A DNA stretch of 64,000 nt from G963674665 sp964609625 (lineage in GTDB: Bacteria; Desulfobacterota; Desulfovibrionia; Desulfovibrionales; Desulfovibrionaceae), in assembly GCA_964609625.1 (NCBI GenBank), contig CAZSRS010000018.1, positions 1 to 64,000 of the forward strand, given 5' to 3'. Every line of letters starts with the position of its first letter. The stretch's first letter is position 1. The notes beneath the pieces were generated by a model. The model was not told the DNA's origin and made no database searches. It saw nothing but the letters and a program-made list of their open reading frames with translations. Positions 32,151-39,745 of the stretch are shown in pieces. Both the position numbers and the translations under genes were made by a program.

Positions 32151-33751
32151 GGCAACGATTCCTTGTAAAAAGCGGCGGCATCGTGATACAGCCGCTCCCT
32201 GGCCGCCGCATGGTTGTAGAGCATGTGCCCGCCTTCATAGAACCGCAGCAAGACGTTCCGCCGTTGCTCGGGCGTCAGCAACATCTGCCGCACCGACCAG
32301 ACCGTGGCGAAATACGGCGTGGCCATATCGTAATACCCACAAACGAAAAAGACACGCAAGTCCGGGATGACGCTCATGGCGAAACGCACTTCGCCTCCAG
32401 TGTTCACATAACCCTGCTTCCCCTTGATACCACTGCTCCAGTCCCAGTTGTCGAGCACTTCGGAACTGAGCACCTCGTAGGGGATATCTATCCTGTAGCC
32501 CAACCGTTGCCGGACGTAGGCGTTGAATGCGCTGGTAAATGGCGCCGTGAGCCTGTCCAGGGAGGGATCCAGTTCCGGAAAGGGATTCGGGGGCTCCGGG
32601 TCCACACAGGTCATGCTGCCGTCCATGCGCCCCACGAGCAATCCCTCTTCCCGCAGCAGCTCCTTGAAAAACACCCCCGGCCTGATACGCTCGCGCTCCT
32701 GGATCACCACCCGTTCGGGCAGGCCGGTGAACTGCGCCAGTTCCTTCCTGAGCTTGGCACGGCCGTCCTTCTCCACGTCGTCCAGGGCATGCCCCAGGGT
32801 CAGGGCTGGGAGGTAGCGCTCCAAAGCGAACCGCTCCACCTTTTGGAGTCGGGAGGCAAGGTCCTCGCCCTTTTCCAGTTTGGCCTTGCCCTGATACACA
32901 GCCGTGGCCGCATAGGAGGGGAGAAACAAGGAATACGGCAGGTTGCTGGCCGAGGCGTCCAAGGTGGTGAAGTCCAGCACCGGCGAGATGTACACGACCC
33001 CTCTGGCCGCGATGCCGTAGTCATCCACCAGGGCGGTGGTCAGTTCCGCGGCGCGGATGCCGCCGTAGCTCTCGCCCACCAGGAATACAGGGGACAGCCA
33101 GCGGTCGTTGCGCGTGAGGTAGAGCCTGATGAACGAGGCCACCGAAGCCACATCCTGACGCACACCCCAGAAGGCCTTTCCCTCCTCCTTGGGAGCCGGC
33201 TCCTCGGGCCCTTGCTCCTTTTGTTTTTTCAACGTCCGGCTGAACCCGGTGCCAACCGGGTCGATGAACACCAAGTCCGTGAACGCCAGCCAGGACAAGG
33301 GGTTGTCTTCAAAGTCCGCGGGAGGTGGAGGAGGTGTACCGTCGGGATTCAAGACCACCCTGGTGGGACCCAGGGCGCCCATGTGCAGCCACACCGACGA
33401 GGCGCCCGGACCGCCGTTGAAGGCAAAGGTCACGGGACGGCCGCCGGGCGCGGCATCCTTTTTTTCGTAGGCCACGAAGAAGAACCTGGCCTTGGGCTCG
33501 TCCCCTTCCAGGGGCACCAGCAGTTCTCCTGCCCGGGCCGTATAGGCCAGTGGACCGTCCACGCTCTGCAGAACGTGCTCGCTGCTCACGATCTCGGGCT
33601 CGGCAAGGGGAGGCTCCGGGGGCATGGGCACGGCTTTTTCACCGGCCCGGACCTCCTTGTCCCTCGTTGCCTCCTGGGCCTGGGCCATTCCCAGGGTCAT
33701 GATCACGGCGACAATCACGATCGCCACTCCGACAGGAACTCCGTACCGCAT
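32147..33751 (-). CDS. Serine carboxypeptidase, peptidase family S10
   Basis: A 534-residue protein with a signal peptide (about 1-25, ending AQA). S10 features: FAFNGGPGASSVWLHMGALGP (oxyanion site), nucleophile Ser in FLVGESYGG, Asp in FFVCGYYDMATPY and His in FYEGGHMLYNH. The family removes C-terminal residues from peptides at acid pH; in bacteria it is exported. A Lys/Glu-rich insert (KKQKEQGPEEPAPKEEGK) is unusual. AAGGAGAGG precedes the ATG. It heads a unit with the diadenylate cyclase gene. Confidence 0.85.
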   Translation of the reverse strand: MRYGVPVGVAIVIVAVIMTLGMAQAQEATRDKEVRAGEKAVPMPPEPPLAEPEIVSSEHVLQSVDGPLAYTARAGELLVPLEGDEPKARFFFVAYEKKDAAPGGRPVTFAFNGGPGASSVWLHMGALGPTRVVLNPDGTPPPPPADFEDNPLSWLAFTDLVFIDPVGTGFSRTLKKQKEQGPEEPAPKEEGKAFWGVRQDVASVASFIRLYLTRNDRWLSPVFLVGESYGGIRAAELTTALVDDYGIAARGVVYISPVLDFTTLDASASNLPYSLFLPSYAATAVYQGKAKLEKGEDLASRLQKVERFALERYLPALTLGHALDDVEKDGRAKLRKELAQFTGLPERVVIQERERIRPGVFFKELLREEGLLVGRMDGSMTCVDPEPPNPFPELDPSLDRLTAPFTSAFNAYVRQRLGYRIDIPYEVLSSEVLDNWDWSSGIKGKQGYVNTGGEVRFAMSVIPDLRVFFVCGYYDMATPYFATVWSVRQMLLTPEQRRNVLLRFYEGGHMLYNHAAARERLYHDAAAFYKESLP

Positions 33752-33872
33752 GCCCTCTCCTTTGTGTCTGCTGTGTTGTGTACAAGTGGTGCGAGCAACA
33801 TAACAGGCCCTGATCCAGGGGACAATCTTCTTGGTTCACTGCCTATCCATTGCGACCGTTCACGACACGCTG

Positions 33873-33902
33873 TTGACAGGGACCCATACCTCGCTGTTAT
33901 TT
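33873..33902 (+). promoter_or_regulatory. Possible promoter of moxR
   Basis: A perfect TTGACA (33873-33878) followed after 17-18 bases by GTTATTT; the -10 is poor. It stands 60 bases before the moxR ATG in the divergent gap with the S10 gene. Confidence 0.35.
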
Positions 33903-33939
33903 TCAGCCGACGTAGTCCATAAATATTCGGGAGACAGAC

Positions 33940-34920
33940 ATGCTCGAGGATGTAACCAGAACAGTGGAACAGCAAGGGCAACGCATCGAGGTCCTGCGCC
34001 GGGCCATAGGCCAAGTCATCGTGGGGCAGCGCATGCTCGTGGAGCGCCTGCTCATCGGCCTGATCTGCAAGGGACACGTGCTGCTCGAGGGCGTGCCCGG
34101 ACTGGCCAAAACCATGACCGTGCGTACCCTGGCCGCCGCCCTGCACGCCGACTTCAAACGCATCCAATTCACCCCGGACCTACTGCCCGCGGACATCCTG
34201 GGCACGGAAGTCTTCCAGCCCAAGACCGGGGAATTCAGTATCAAGAAGGGCCCGTTGTTCCACAACATCATCCTGGCCGACGAGATCAACCGCGCGCCGT
34301 CCAAGGTCCAGAGCGCCCTGCTCGAGGCCATGCAGGAACGTCAGGTCACCATCAGCGGCCAAACATTCGCCTTGCCCGACCCCTTCCTGGTCCTGGCCAC
34401 TCAGAATCCCATCGAGCAAGAAGGCACATACCCCCTGCCCGAGGCCCAGGTGGACCGCTTCATGCTCAAACTCAGACTCGATTATCCGAGCAAGGACGAG
34501 GAGCGCGAAATCGCCCTGCGCTTCGGCGCTGGCGAGCCAGCAATGCCCGCGCCCCTGCTCGCTTCGGCTGACCTCCAGGAACTGCACGAACTGCACACCC
34601 GGATTTTCCTGGACCCCAAGCTGCTCGACTACATCCTGGAGCTGGTCTTCGCCACCCGCACGCCCGAGACCCACGGCCTCGAGGATCTGGCCCGGTTCAT
34701 CGACTTCGGCGCCTCCCCCCGCGCCAGCATCGCCCTGTGCCAAGCATCTCGAGCCTTTGCCTTGTTGCAGGGGCGCGCCTACGTCACCCCGCAGGACATC
34801 AAGCAGGTGGCACCCGACGTCCTGCGCCACCGCATCATCCGCAGCTACGAGGCGGAGGCCGAAGAGGTGGACACGGAGCGGATCATCGCCCGCATCTTCG
34901 ACGTCGTTGCGGTTCCCTGA
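33940..34920 (+). CDS. moxR: MoxR-family AAA+ ATPase
   Basis: A 326-residue protein. Walker A GVPGLAKTM (about 51-59), Walker B ILADEINRAPSKVQSALLEAMQE (about 113-135), sensor 1 VLATQNPIEQEGTYPLPEAQVDRF, then the helical lid with sensor 2 near GASPRASIALCQASRAFA. MoxR proteins act as chaperones together with VWA-domain proteins; the likely partners are the DUF58 and BatA/B proteins at 39745-44120. Unlike the usual layout, moxR is not in the same operon but about 9 kb away on the opposite strand. GGGAG lies upstream of the ATG. Confidence 0.9.
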   Translation: MLEDVTRTVEQQGQRIEVLRRAIGQVIVGQRMLVERLLIGLICKGHVLLEGVPGLAKTMTVRTLAAALHADFKRIQFTPDLLPADILGTEVFQPKTGEFSIKKGPLFHNIILADEINRAPSKVQSALLEAMQERQVTISGQTFALPDPFLVLATQNPIEQEGTYPLPEAQVDRFMLKLRLDYPSKDEEREIALRFGAGEPAMPAPLLASADLQELHELHTRIFLDPKLLDYILELVFATRTPETHGLEDLARFIDFGASPRASIALCQASRAFALLQGRAYVTPQDIKQVAPDVLRHRIIRSYEAEAEEVDTERIIARIFDVVAVP

Positions 34921-35024
34921 GCCCCGCGGCTCCCACGCCGCCCTACTCTGCCGCCCAGGACCGTGCGGAGTCGCATCGCGCTCTTGGTTCGAAAAGCGGC
35001 ACGGAGTATTATTTCCATCACGCG

Positions 35025-35054
35025 TTCGACACCACGCCTCCACTGTGCTATGTT
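35025..35054 (+). promoter_or_regulatory. Possible promoter of the conserved unknown gene at 35082
   Basis: TTCGAC (35025-35030), an 18-base spacer, and TATGTT (35049-35054). The start would be near 35061, about 20 bases before the gene. Confidence 0.4.
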
Positions 35055-35081
35055 CGTAGGCAGGAAAAAAGGAGGTCAGAG

Positions 35082-35480
35082 ATGACGACGCAGCTATCCT
35101 TTACGAAATTCGAGAAAAAGTACCGAACCAAGCTCAGGGAGCAGATGGATCAGGCCGAATCCACCCAGGACGTACGCAAGTTTTTTTTCCAGCTCCTGCG
35201 TGACATGCTGCGGGAAATTCCAGATTGCGAGGTAGATCTGGTCTACGAGGCCGTGAAACTGACCCCGGACGAAGCGCCGGGCTTTGCCTTCAAACCAGAA
35301 CTGCTCGGCGAGGGTGGCTTCGAGCGCCTGCAAGCCCTGATGACCGACTCGGACCTGGAGCGGATCCTGCGCGACTTCGCGGAGACCTGCATCAACAGGA
35401 TGCGACGATTGGACAAGAACCCCGAGAAGACCGAGGCCAAGACTTGGCCGGTGCCCGGCCCCGTGGACAAACGGCGCTAG
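35082..35480 (+). CDS. Conserved hypothetical protein
   Basis: A 132-residue protein from the ATG at 35082, with a very strong ribosome site (AAGGAGG, 8 bases upstream). It is charged, mainly alpha-helical and has no signal or membrane segment: TKFEKKYRTKLREQMDQAESTQDVRKFFFQLLRDMLREI, then DEAPGFAFKPELLGEGGFERLQALMTDSDLERILRDFAETCINRMRRL. I do not recognise the family. It stands alone between moxR and a strong terminator. Confidence 0.65.
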   Translation: MTTQLSFTKFEKKYRTKLREQMDQAESTQDVRKFFFQLLRDMLREIPDCEVDLVYEAVKLTPDEAPGFAFKPELLGEGGFERLQALMTDSDLERILRDFAETCINRMRRLDKNPEKTEAKTWPVPGPVDKRR

Positions 35481-35501
35481 ACTCACCCTCCCGCTGAAAC
35501 A

Positions 35502-35545
35502 AACGGCCGCGCACGGGGTGTTCTCCCCGGCGCGGCCGTTTTCTT
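35502..35545. terminator. Strong bidirectional terminator
   Basis: An 11-bp stem (AACGGCCGCGC / GCGCGGCCGTT) with an inner CGGGG/CCCCG stem is followed on the plus strand by TTCTTT and on the minus strand by TGTTTC. It lies between the converging gene at 35082 and ccmE. Confidence 0.8.
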
Positions 35546-35561
35546 TACCGTGAACCGTGTC

Positions 35562-35978
35562 TCAGCCTTCGCGGTTCTGCTTTTCGTACTTCGAGGGGCA
35601 CTTGGTCATCAACACGCTGGCCTCGAAGGTCCGGGAGCCCTTGGGCAACACGCCCTCCACGATCACCTCCACACCGGGCTTGAAGGTGTCCGGCACCGCT
35701 CCCTTGTAAGCCACCCACATACCCTTGTTGGTGTCCTTGCTGTCCAGGAGGCGGAAGGTGACGCCAATGCGCTCCGGCTGACGGTCGATCCCCTCGCCGT
35801 CCACGGTGCCGAAGAGCCGCGCCGCGCCCAGGGAGTCGGGCTCCATGGCCAGCGCCTCGGAGACCTCGAGGAAATAAACGCTGTTCTGGGACAGACCTGA
35901 AAAGAGCAGAAAGCCCAGGGCACCGGCAAGCAGGACGAACGCCGCTATGTAGACGTTCTTGTTCGATTTCTTTATCAT
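35562..35978 (-). CDS. ccmE: Cytochrome c maturation haem chaperone CcmE, CXXXY type
   Basis: A 138-residue protein from the ATG at 35978, with GGAG 6 bases upstream. One N-terminal membrane helix (about 9-28) is followed by the OB-fold haem chaperone domain (VYFLEVSEALAMEPDSLGAARLFGTV...GVTFRLLD...VAYKGAVPDTFKPGVEVIVEG). The haem-binding motif is CPSKY (Cys127, Tyr131) instead of the HXXXY of Escherichia coli. This CXXXY variant is known from Desulfovibrio and archaea. It stores haem and passes it to apocytochrome c. No other ccm gene is adjacent; a terminator follows directly. Confidence 0.88.
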   Translation of the reverse strand: MIKKSNKNVYIAAFVLLAGALGFLLFSGLSQNSVYFLEVSEALAMEPDSLGAARLFGTVDGEGIDRQPERIGVTFRLLDSKDTNKGMWVAYKGAVPDTFKPGVEVIVEGVLPKGSRTFEASVLMTKCPSKYEKQNREG

Positions 35979-35996
35979 AAGGGCTCCAAGTGGCGT

Positions 35997-36015
35997 AATA
36001 AGAATTTTTCTTATT
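35997..36015. promoter_or_regulatory. Palindromic operator-like site at the ccmE start of transcription
   Basis: AATAAGAA-TTT-TTCTTATT is a perfect 8-bp inverted repeat. It overlaps the -10 box of the ccmE promoter and the predicted start near 36006, a position expected of a repressor site. It could instead be the weak end signal of the upstream gene. The regulator is unknown; A+T-rich palindromes of this kind are bound by Fur/PerR-type proteins among others. Confidence 0.45.
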
Positions 36016-36040
36016 TTAACCACTATTTCAACTTTGTCAA
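36013..36040 (-). promoter_or_regulatory. Strong sigma70-type promoter of ccmE
   Basis: TTGACA (36040-36035), a 16-base spacer, TAAAAT (36018-36013). The -35 box lies inside the last codons of the upstream CNNM gene. The start would be near 36006. Confidence 0.65.
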
Positions 36041-37054
36041 CTTCTGCCGTTGCCGGCGGGCCAGGGCACGCATGTCCGTCACCTGATCGGTCTCATCCAC
36101 GATCTCCTTGCCCAGGATTTCCTCCAGCACGTCTTCCAGGGTCACCACCCCGGCAACGCCGCCGTATTCGTCCAGCACCACGAAGAGATGCGTGCGCGAC
36201 TCCAGGAACTTGACCAGCAGTCGATCCAGGCTCAGGGTCTCCACCACGAAACGCACGGGCTCCATCAGCTCGTTGATGCGCGCGTCATAGTGGTCGTCGG
36301 CCAAGGTCTCCAACACCGCGCGTCTGAGTACCAGCCCCACCACGTCTTCAGGGTCGTCGTTGTCGTAGACCGGGATGCGCGAGTAGTGCCAGAAATTCTT
36401 GGTGCCGCGCGCGTCGGACACGCTCATCTGCGCCGGCAGGGAAAAGACCACCGTGCGCGGGGTCATGATGTCCGAGACCGTCTTGGTGTCCAGGCTGAGG
36501 ATGTTACGGATGGCCAGTTCCTCGTAGGGCTGGATCACCCCGCTCTTGCGCGTGAGACTGACGATGGCCGTGATGTCGTCCTCCGTGGTCTCGGGGCCGC
36601 CGGCCGGCCGCACCTTTCTGCCCAGGTAGCCCGTGACCCAGATCACCGGGGAGAGCGCCAGCACCAGCCATTCCAGGGGGCGTGCCAGCAGTGGCATGAT
36701 CTGCCTGGAATAGGCCACGCCGATGGTCTTGGGCACGATCTCGGAAAAGACCAGGATCGTGGCCGTGAAAACAGCCACGAACAGGCCCATGCTCTCCGAG
36801 CCGAAGACGCGGATGGCTGCCGCGCCGGCCACCGAGGCCCCGGCCGTGTTGGCAATGGTGTTCAAGGTCAGCACGGCGGAGATGGGGCGCTCGATCTGCG
36901 TACGCAGCTTGAACAGCAGATGCCCCGAGCGCCTGCCCTCGTGGCGCAGTTGTTCGATGAAACTCCAGGGTAGCGCGTACAGCGCGGCCTCGGTGATGGA
37001 GCAGAGCGCGGATATGCCAATGGCCAATCCGGCGGCGACGATCAGCTGGAACAT
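36023..37054 (-). CDS. CNNM/CorC-type hemolysin-like membrane protein with CBS pair
   Basis: A 343-residue protein from the ATG at 37054 (MFQLIVAAGLAIGIS). The N-terminal DUF21/CNNM domain has three to four membrane segments (about 1-165, with FSEIVPKTIGVAYSRQI). A CBS-domain pair follows: VSDIMTPRTVVFSLPAQMSVSDA...YSRIPVYDNDDPEDVVGLVLRRAV and LFVVLDEYGGVAGVVTLEDVLEEILGKEIVDE. The C-terminal CorC_HlyC domain seen in longer members is absent. Family members are tied to Mg2+ or Co2+ efflux or sensing. The bases upstream of 37054 do not resemble the family. Confidence 0.85.
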   Translation of the reverse strand: MFQLIVAAGLAIGISALCSITEAALYALPWSFIEQLRHEGRRSGHLLFKLRTQIERPISAVLTLNTIANTAGASVAGAAAIRVFGSESMGLFVAVFTATILVFSEIVPKTIGVAYSRQIMPLLARPLEWLVLALSPVIWVTGYLGRKVRPAGGPETTEDDITAIVSLTRKSGVIQPYEELAIRNILSLDTKTVSDIMTPRTVVFSLPAQMSVSDARGTKNFWHYSRIPVYDNDDPEDVVGLVLRRAVLETLADDHYDARINELMEPVRFVVETLSLDRLLVKFLESRTHLFVVLDEYGGVAGVVTLEDVLEEILGKEIVDETDQVTDMRALARRQRQKLTKLK

Positions 37055-37181
37055 GATGCGCGCCGCAGCGGTGTCTGGCTCGTTTGGGGCGGAGGGTGCA
37101 CGGAATCGGTGTCCATACCTGATTCGCCTGTTAGCGCCTTCACGGAAAAAATGCAATCCCCTCTGGACGGGTACCCGAACC

Positions 37182-37985
37182 TCAGAGTTCGGCCACGCCC
37201 CCTGCCGGCGCCCAGCCTACCTTGTTCCTGTCCAGCCGCAACTTGACGTGCTCCTCCCGGACCTCTTCCACCGTGACCAAGGCGCCTTCGTGCAGGGCGA
37301 AGAGCACCGGGGCGTCCTCGCCCCTGGCCGAACGCACGGGCAATTGCGGCGCCAGGACCACGGCTTCCCGTTGCCCCGTGCGGTGCAGGCCGTGCAACGT
37401 GGCAGGCAGCAGAAGAAGCAGCAACAAAGCGCCGAGCAGTATCGCATACCGACCGCACCTGCGCTGGCCAGGGCACCTGCCGAAGCGCCACAGCCCCAGG
37501 CCGAGCCAGAAGACCAGCCCCGCGCCCAGAGTCCACCATTGCAGGCTGCGCGCCCCAAGCAGGGCGCCGGGGAACAATAGCACCCGCAGCAGGGGGGAGC
37601 GCTCCATGGTGATGGCGTCCTTGCGTTGCTCCAGGGCGCGCTCCAGGTTGAAGAGCAAGTCCGGGTCGTGGGGCGCCAGACGCCTGGCACGCTCGTACCA
37701 GAGGATTGCCCGCCCAAGGCTGCCCTCGGGAGGATTCTCCGCCGTGGAGTGCACCTTGAACCAAGCGTTGCCCAGGTTATAGAACAGGACCGGGTTGCGC
37801 ACACCCTTGTCCGCCACGCGTTCGAAAGCCTGGGCCGCGTCCGCGAAGGCCCCGGCCTCGTAGGTCCTGACCCCTTCGAGGAACTCATGGGCCAGGGTGC
37901 TTTTATCGCGACCACTATCCTGCGCTCCAACCGTGGGAGTGAGGAGCGCGAGCAAGGCAAGCAGTGTGAACAGCATAGTCTTCAT
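37182..37985 (-). CDS. batE: BatE-like TPR and SH3-type protein
   Basis: A 267-residue protein from the ATG at 37985, which overlaps the BatD stop by 4 bases. Signal peptide (about 1-21), TPR region (about 30-120: FLEGVRTYEAGAFADAAQAFERVA, PVLFYNLGNAWFK, AILWYERARRLAPHDPDLLFNLERAL), two membrane helices (about 145-200), and a C-terminal SH3-like part (APVLFALHEGALVTVEEVREEHVKLRLDRNKVGWAPAG). Last gene of the Bat operon. Bat proteins form membrane-anchored complexes with MoxR; named for oxygen tolerance in Bacteroides, though the mechanism is not settled. Confidence 0.82.
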   Translation of the reverse strand: MKTMLFTLLALLALLTPTVGAQDSGRDKSTLAHEFLEGVRTYEAGAFADAAQAFERVADKGVRNPVLFYNLGNAWFKVHSTAENPPEGSLGRAILWYERARRLAPHDPDLLFNLERALEQRKDAITMERSPLLRVLLFPGALLGARSLQWWTLGAGLVFWLGLGLWRFGRCPGQRRCGRYAILLGALLLLLLLPATLHGLHRTGQREAVVLAPQLPVRSARGEDAPVLFALHEGALVTVEEVREEHVKLRLDRNKVGWAPAGGVAEL

Positions 37986-39745
37986 GGCCGCAACCTCCCG
38001 AGCATGGCCTCGGTCTCCTCCAGAACCGCGAGCCTGGAGCCGGCGTCGGCCTTGCCGCCGTAGCGCAGGGCGTCGAGGCGCTCCAGCAGCCCTGCTGCCT
38101 GGGCCGCGATCTCCTGGTTCACGCCGGCGCACCGCAGACGATCTCTGACCTCGGAATAGGTCATGGCCGCGCTATTGCTGGCGCAGCGGGCATTCACTCC
38201 AGCGACCAGTGCCCGGCTGCAGAGCCCCAGGGCCGAGGCCGGCTCCTGTTCTCGCCGCGCCTCATCGAGAAGCCGCCTGGCCTGCTGGGCCTGAAGCACG
38301 GGCAGGGGCTTTTCCTCGCGCAGCAGCCGCGCCCCGAGTAGCGTCAGGCCCAAGCCCAGACCAGGCGCCAGAAGTAGAATCCAGAACGCCCTTGCGGAGA
38401 GCGGCGAGGCATCCTCGATGGCCTCCAACCCCTCCCGCAGGGGCAGAATGTCCTCGTGTAGAAACTCCACCTCCCGCTGCAAGGGCGCGGATGCGTTCAA
38501 CTGCTCCCGCGCGGGGCTGTCCTCCGGTGCCCGAGTCTGGGATGGAGGGACTTCCTGGGGGCCGGGCGTGGCCGTCAGCACCAAAGGCTTGCTGGAGATG
38601 ACCTTGTATCTCTCTTCCCTGGGGGAGAAATACGTCAAACGCACAGGGGGCAGGGTGATTTCTCCGGATGTGAGCGGTACCAGGGCATAGCTGAAACGCT
38701 TCTCGCCCACGAATCCCTCCTGGCCGGCCCGCAGCTCCTCCGTGGGCGTGTCCTTGTAAACCTTGAAGGACTCGGGCGCGGAAAGGTCCAGGGCCGCGAT
38801 ATCCGGCAGGTTGCCCGCGCCGCGCAGGGTCACGGTCAAGGTGGCCGAGTCCCCGGCCTGGACGCTGTCCTTGTCCAGGGCGGCTTCGATCTCGAATTCG
38901 CCGATGAGCCCGAAAAAGGGCGGATCGCCAGGGCCGGGGCGGTATTCGGGCAGGGCGCGTACCTCCACCTCTACGGCCGGGCTCTGGGCGGTCTGGGGGT
39001 ACATTTCCGGGAAGAAGGAGTTCCCCCGGCGCAGAATCTCGCACTGCAAGGTGGCCGGACCGATGACTTGCTTGCCAGGCGCCATGGGCGTCAGCAGTCG
39101 GCGGACCTCCACCACCACGAAGCGCCGGCCGTCGATATCGCGCTCGTAACGGGGCTGTTCCTCCAGTTCGGTGGCCAGGAAGCCCTCGATGTCCGGCTGG
39201 GCGAGTCGGGGATTGTTGATCTGCCCCCCGAGGTGAATCCCGAGGGTGTACAGGATGGGCTGCCCCACGTAAGGGGCGGTATTGGAGACCGAGGCCTCGA
39301 GAAACACGTCCTCGCCGGGCGCGAGCCGTGTTTTGGGGACATCCCTGGAAGCGACCTCGCTGACCGTGATGAAGATAGGGGCGGTGCGCGGCTCCTTGGC
39401 GCCGCTGTCCAGGCCCAGGGCCGGGATCTCCAGGCGGCCGGCTCGTTGCGGCGCCAGTTGCAGCAGCAGGGTCTGCTCCACGTGTTTCTCGAAGTTCACG
39501 ATGCTGATGCTGGTGCCGCGGTTGCGGGCCAGTATGGCGAAGTCCTCGCTCTTTTCCAGGGGGGCGAGATCCAGGTCGCCGTCCACGTCGCGCATGGTGA
39601 TGTGCAGATTGAAAAAGCCGCCCAGGGCCAGGGCGTCGCGGTCCACCGTGGCGGCCAGGTGCGGCGTCTTGGCGCCAGCCGCGGCTGGTACGAGCATGAT
39701 CAGGAGCAGGGCGGCGAGCACGCTTCCGAAAACGAACCGGGCCAT
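37982..39745 (-). CDS. batD: BatD-like protein
   Basis: A 587-residue protein from the ATG at 39745 (a GTG one codon earlier is possible). Signal peptide (about 1-25), then a series of beta-rich domains: ATVDRDALALGGFFNLHITM, FLEASVSNTAPYVGQPILYTLGIHLG, FEIEAALDKDSVQAGDSATLTVTLRGAGNLPDIAALDL, typical of BatD. A membrane helix lies near 440-465 and a helical cytoplasmic end follows. Its start touches the stop of the BatB-BatC gene. Periplasmic scaffold of the Bat complex by analogy. Confidence 0.85.
   Translation of the reverse strand: MARFVFGSVLAALLLIMLVPAAAGAKTPHLAATVDRDALALGGFFNLHITMRDVDGDLDLAPLEKSEDFAILARNRGTSISIVNFEKHVEQTLLLQLAPQRAGRLEIPALGLDSGAKEPRTAPIFITVSEVASRDVPKTRLAPGEDVFLEASVSNTAPYVGQPILYTLGIHLGGQINNPRLAQPDIEGFLATELEEQPRYERDIDGRRFVVVEVRRLLTPMAPGKQVIGPATLQCEILRRGNSFFPEMYPQTAQSPAVEVEVRALPEYRPGPGDPPFFGLIGEFEIEAALDKDSVQAGDSATLTVTLRGAGNLPDIAALDLSAPESFKVYKDTPTEELRAGQEGFVGEKRFSYALVPLTSGEITLPPVRLTYFSPREERYKVISSKPLVLTATPGPQEVPPSQTRAPEDSPAREQLNASAPLQREVEFLHEDILPLREGLEAIEDASPLSARAFWILLLAPGLGLGLTLLGARLLREEKPLPVLQAQQARRLLDEARREQEPASALGLCSRALVAGVNARCASNSAAMTYSEVRDRLRCAGVNQEIAAQAAGLLERLDALRYGGKADAGSRLAVLEETEAMLGRLRP

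Noticed and set aside
32183..33922. 579-residue plus-strand frame
   Set aside because: Antisense to the S10 carboxypeptidase gene, which has all catalytic residues.
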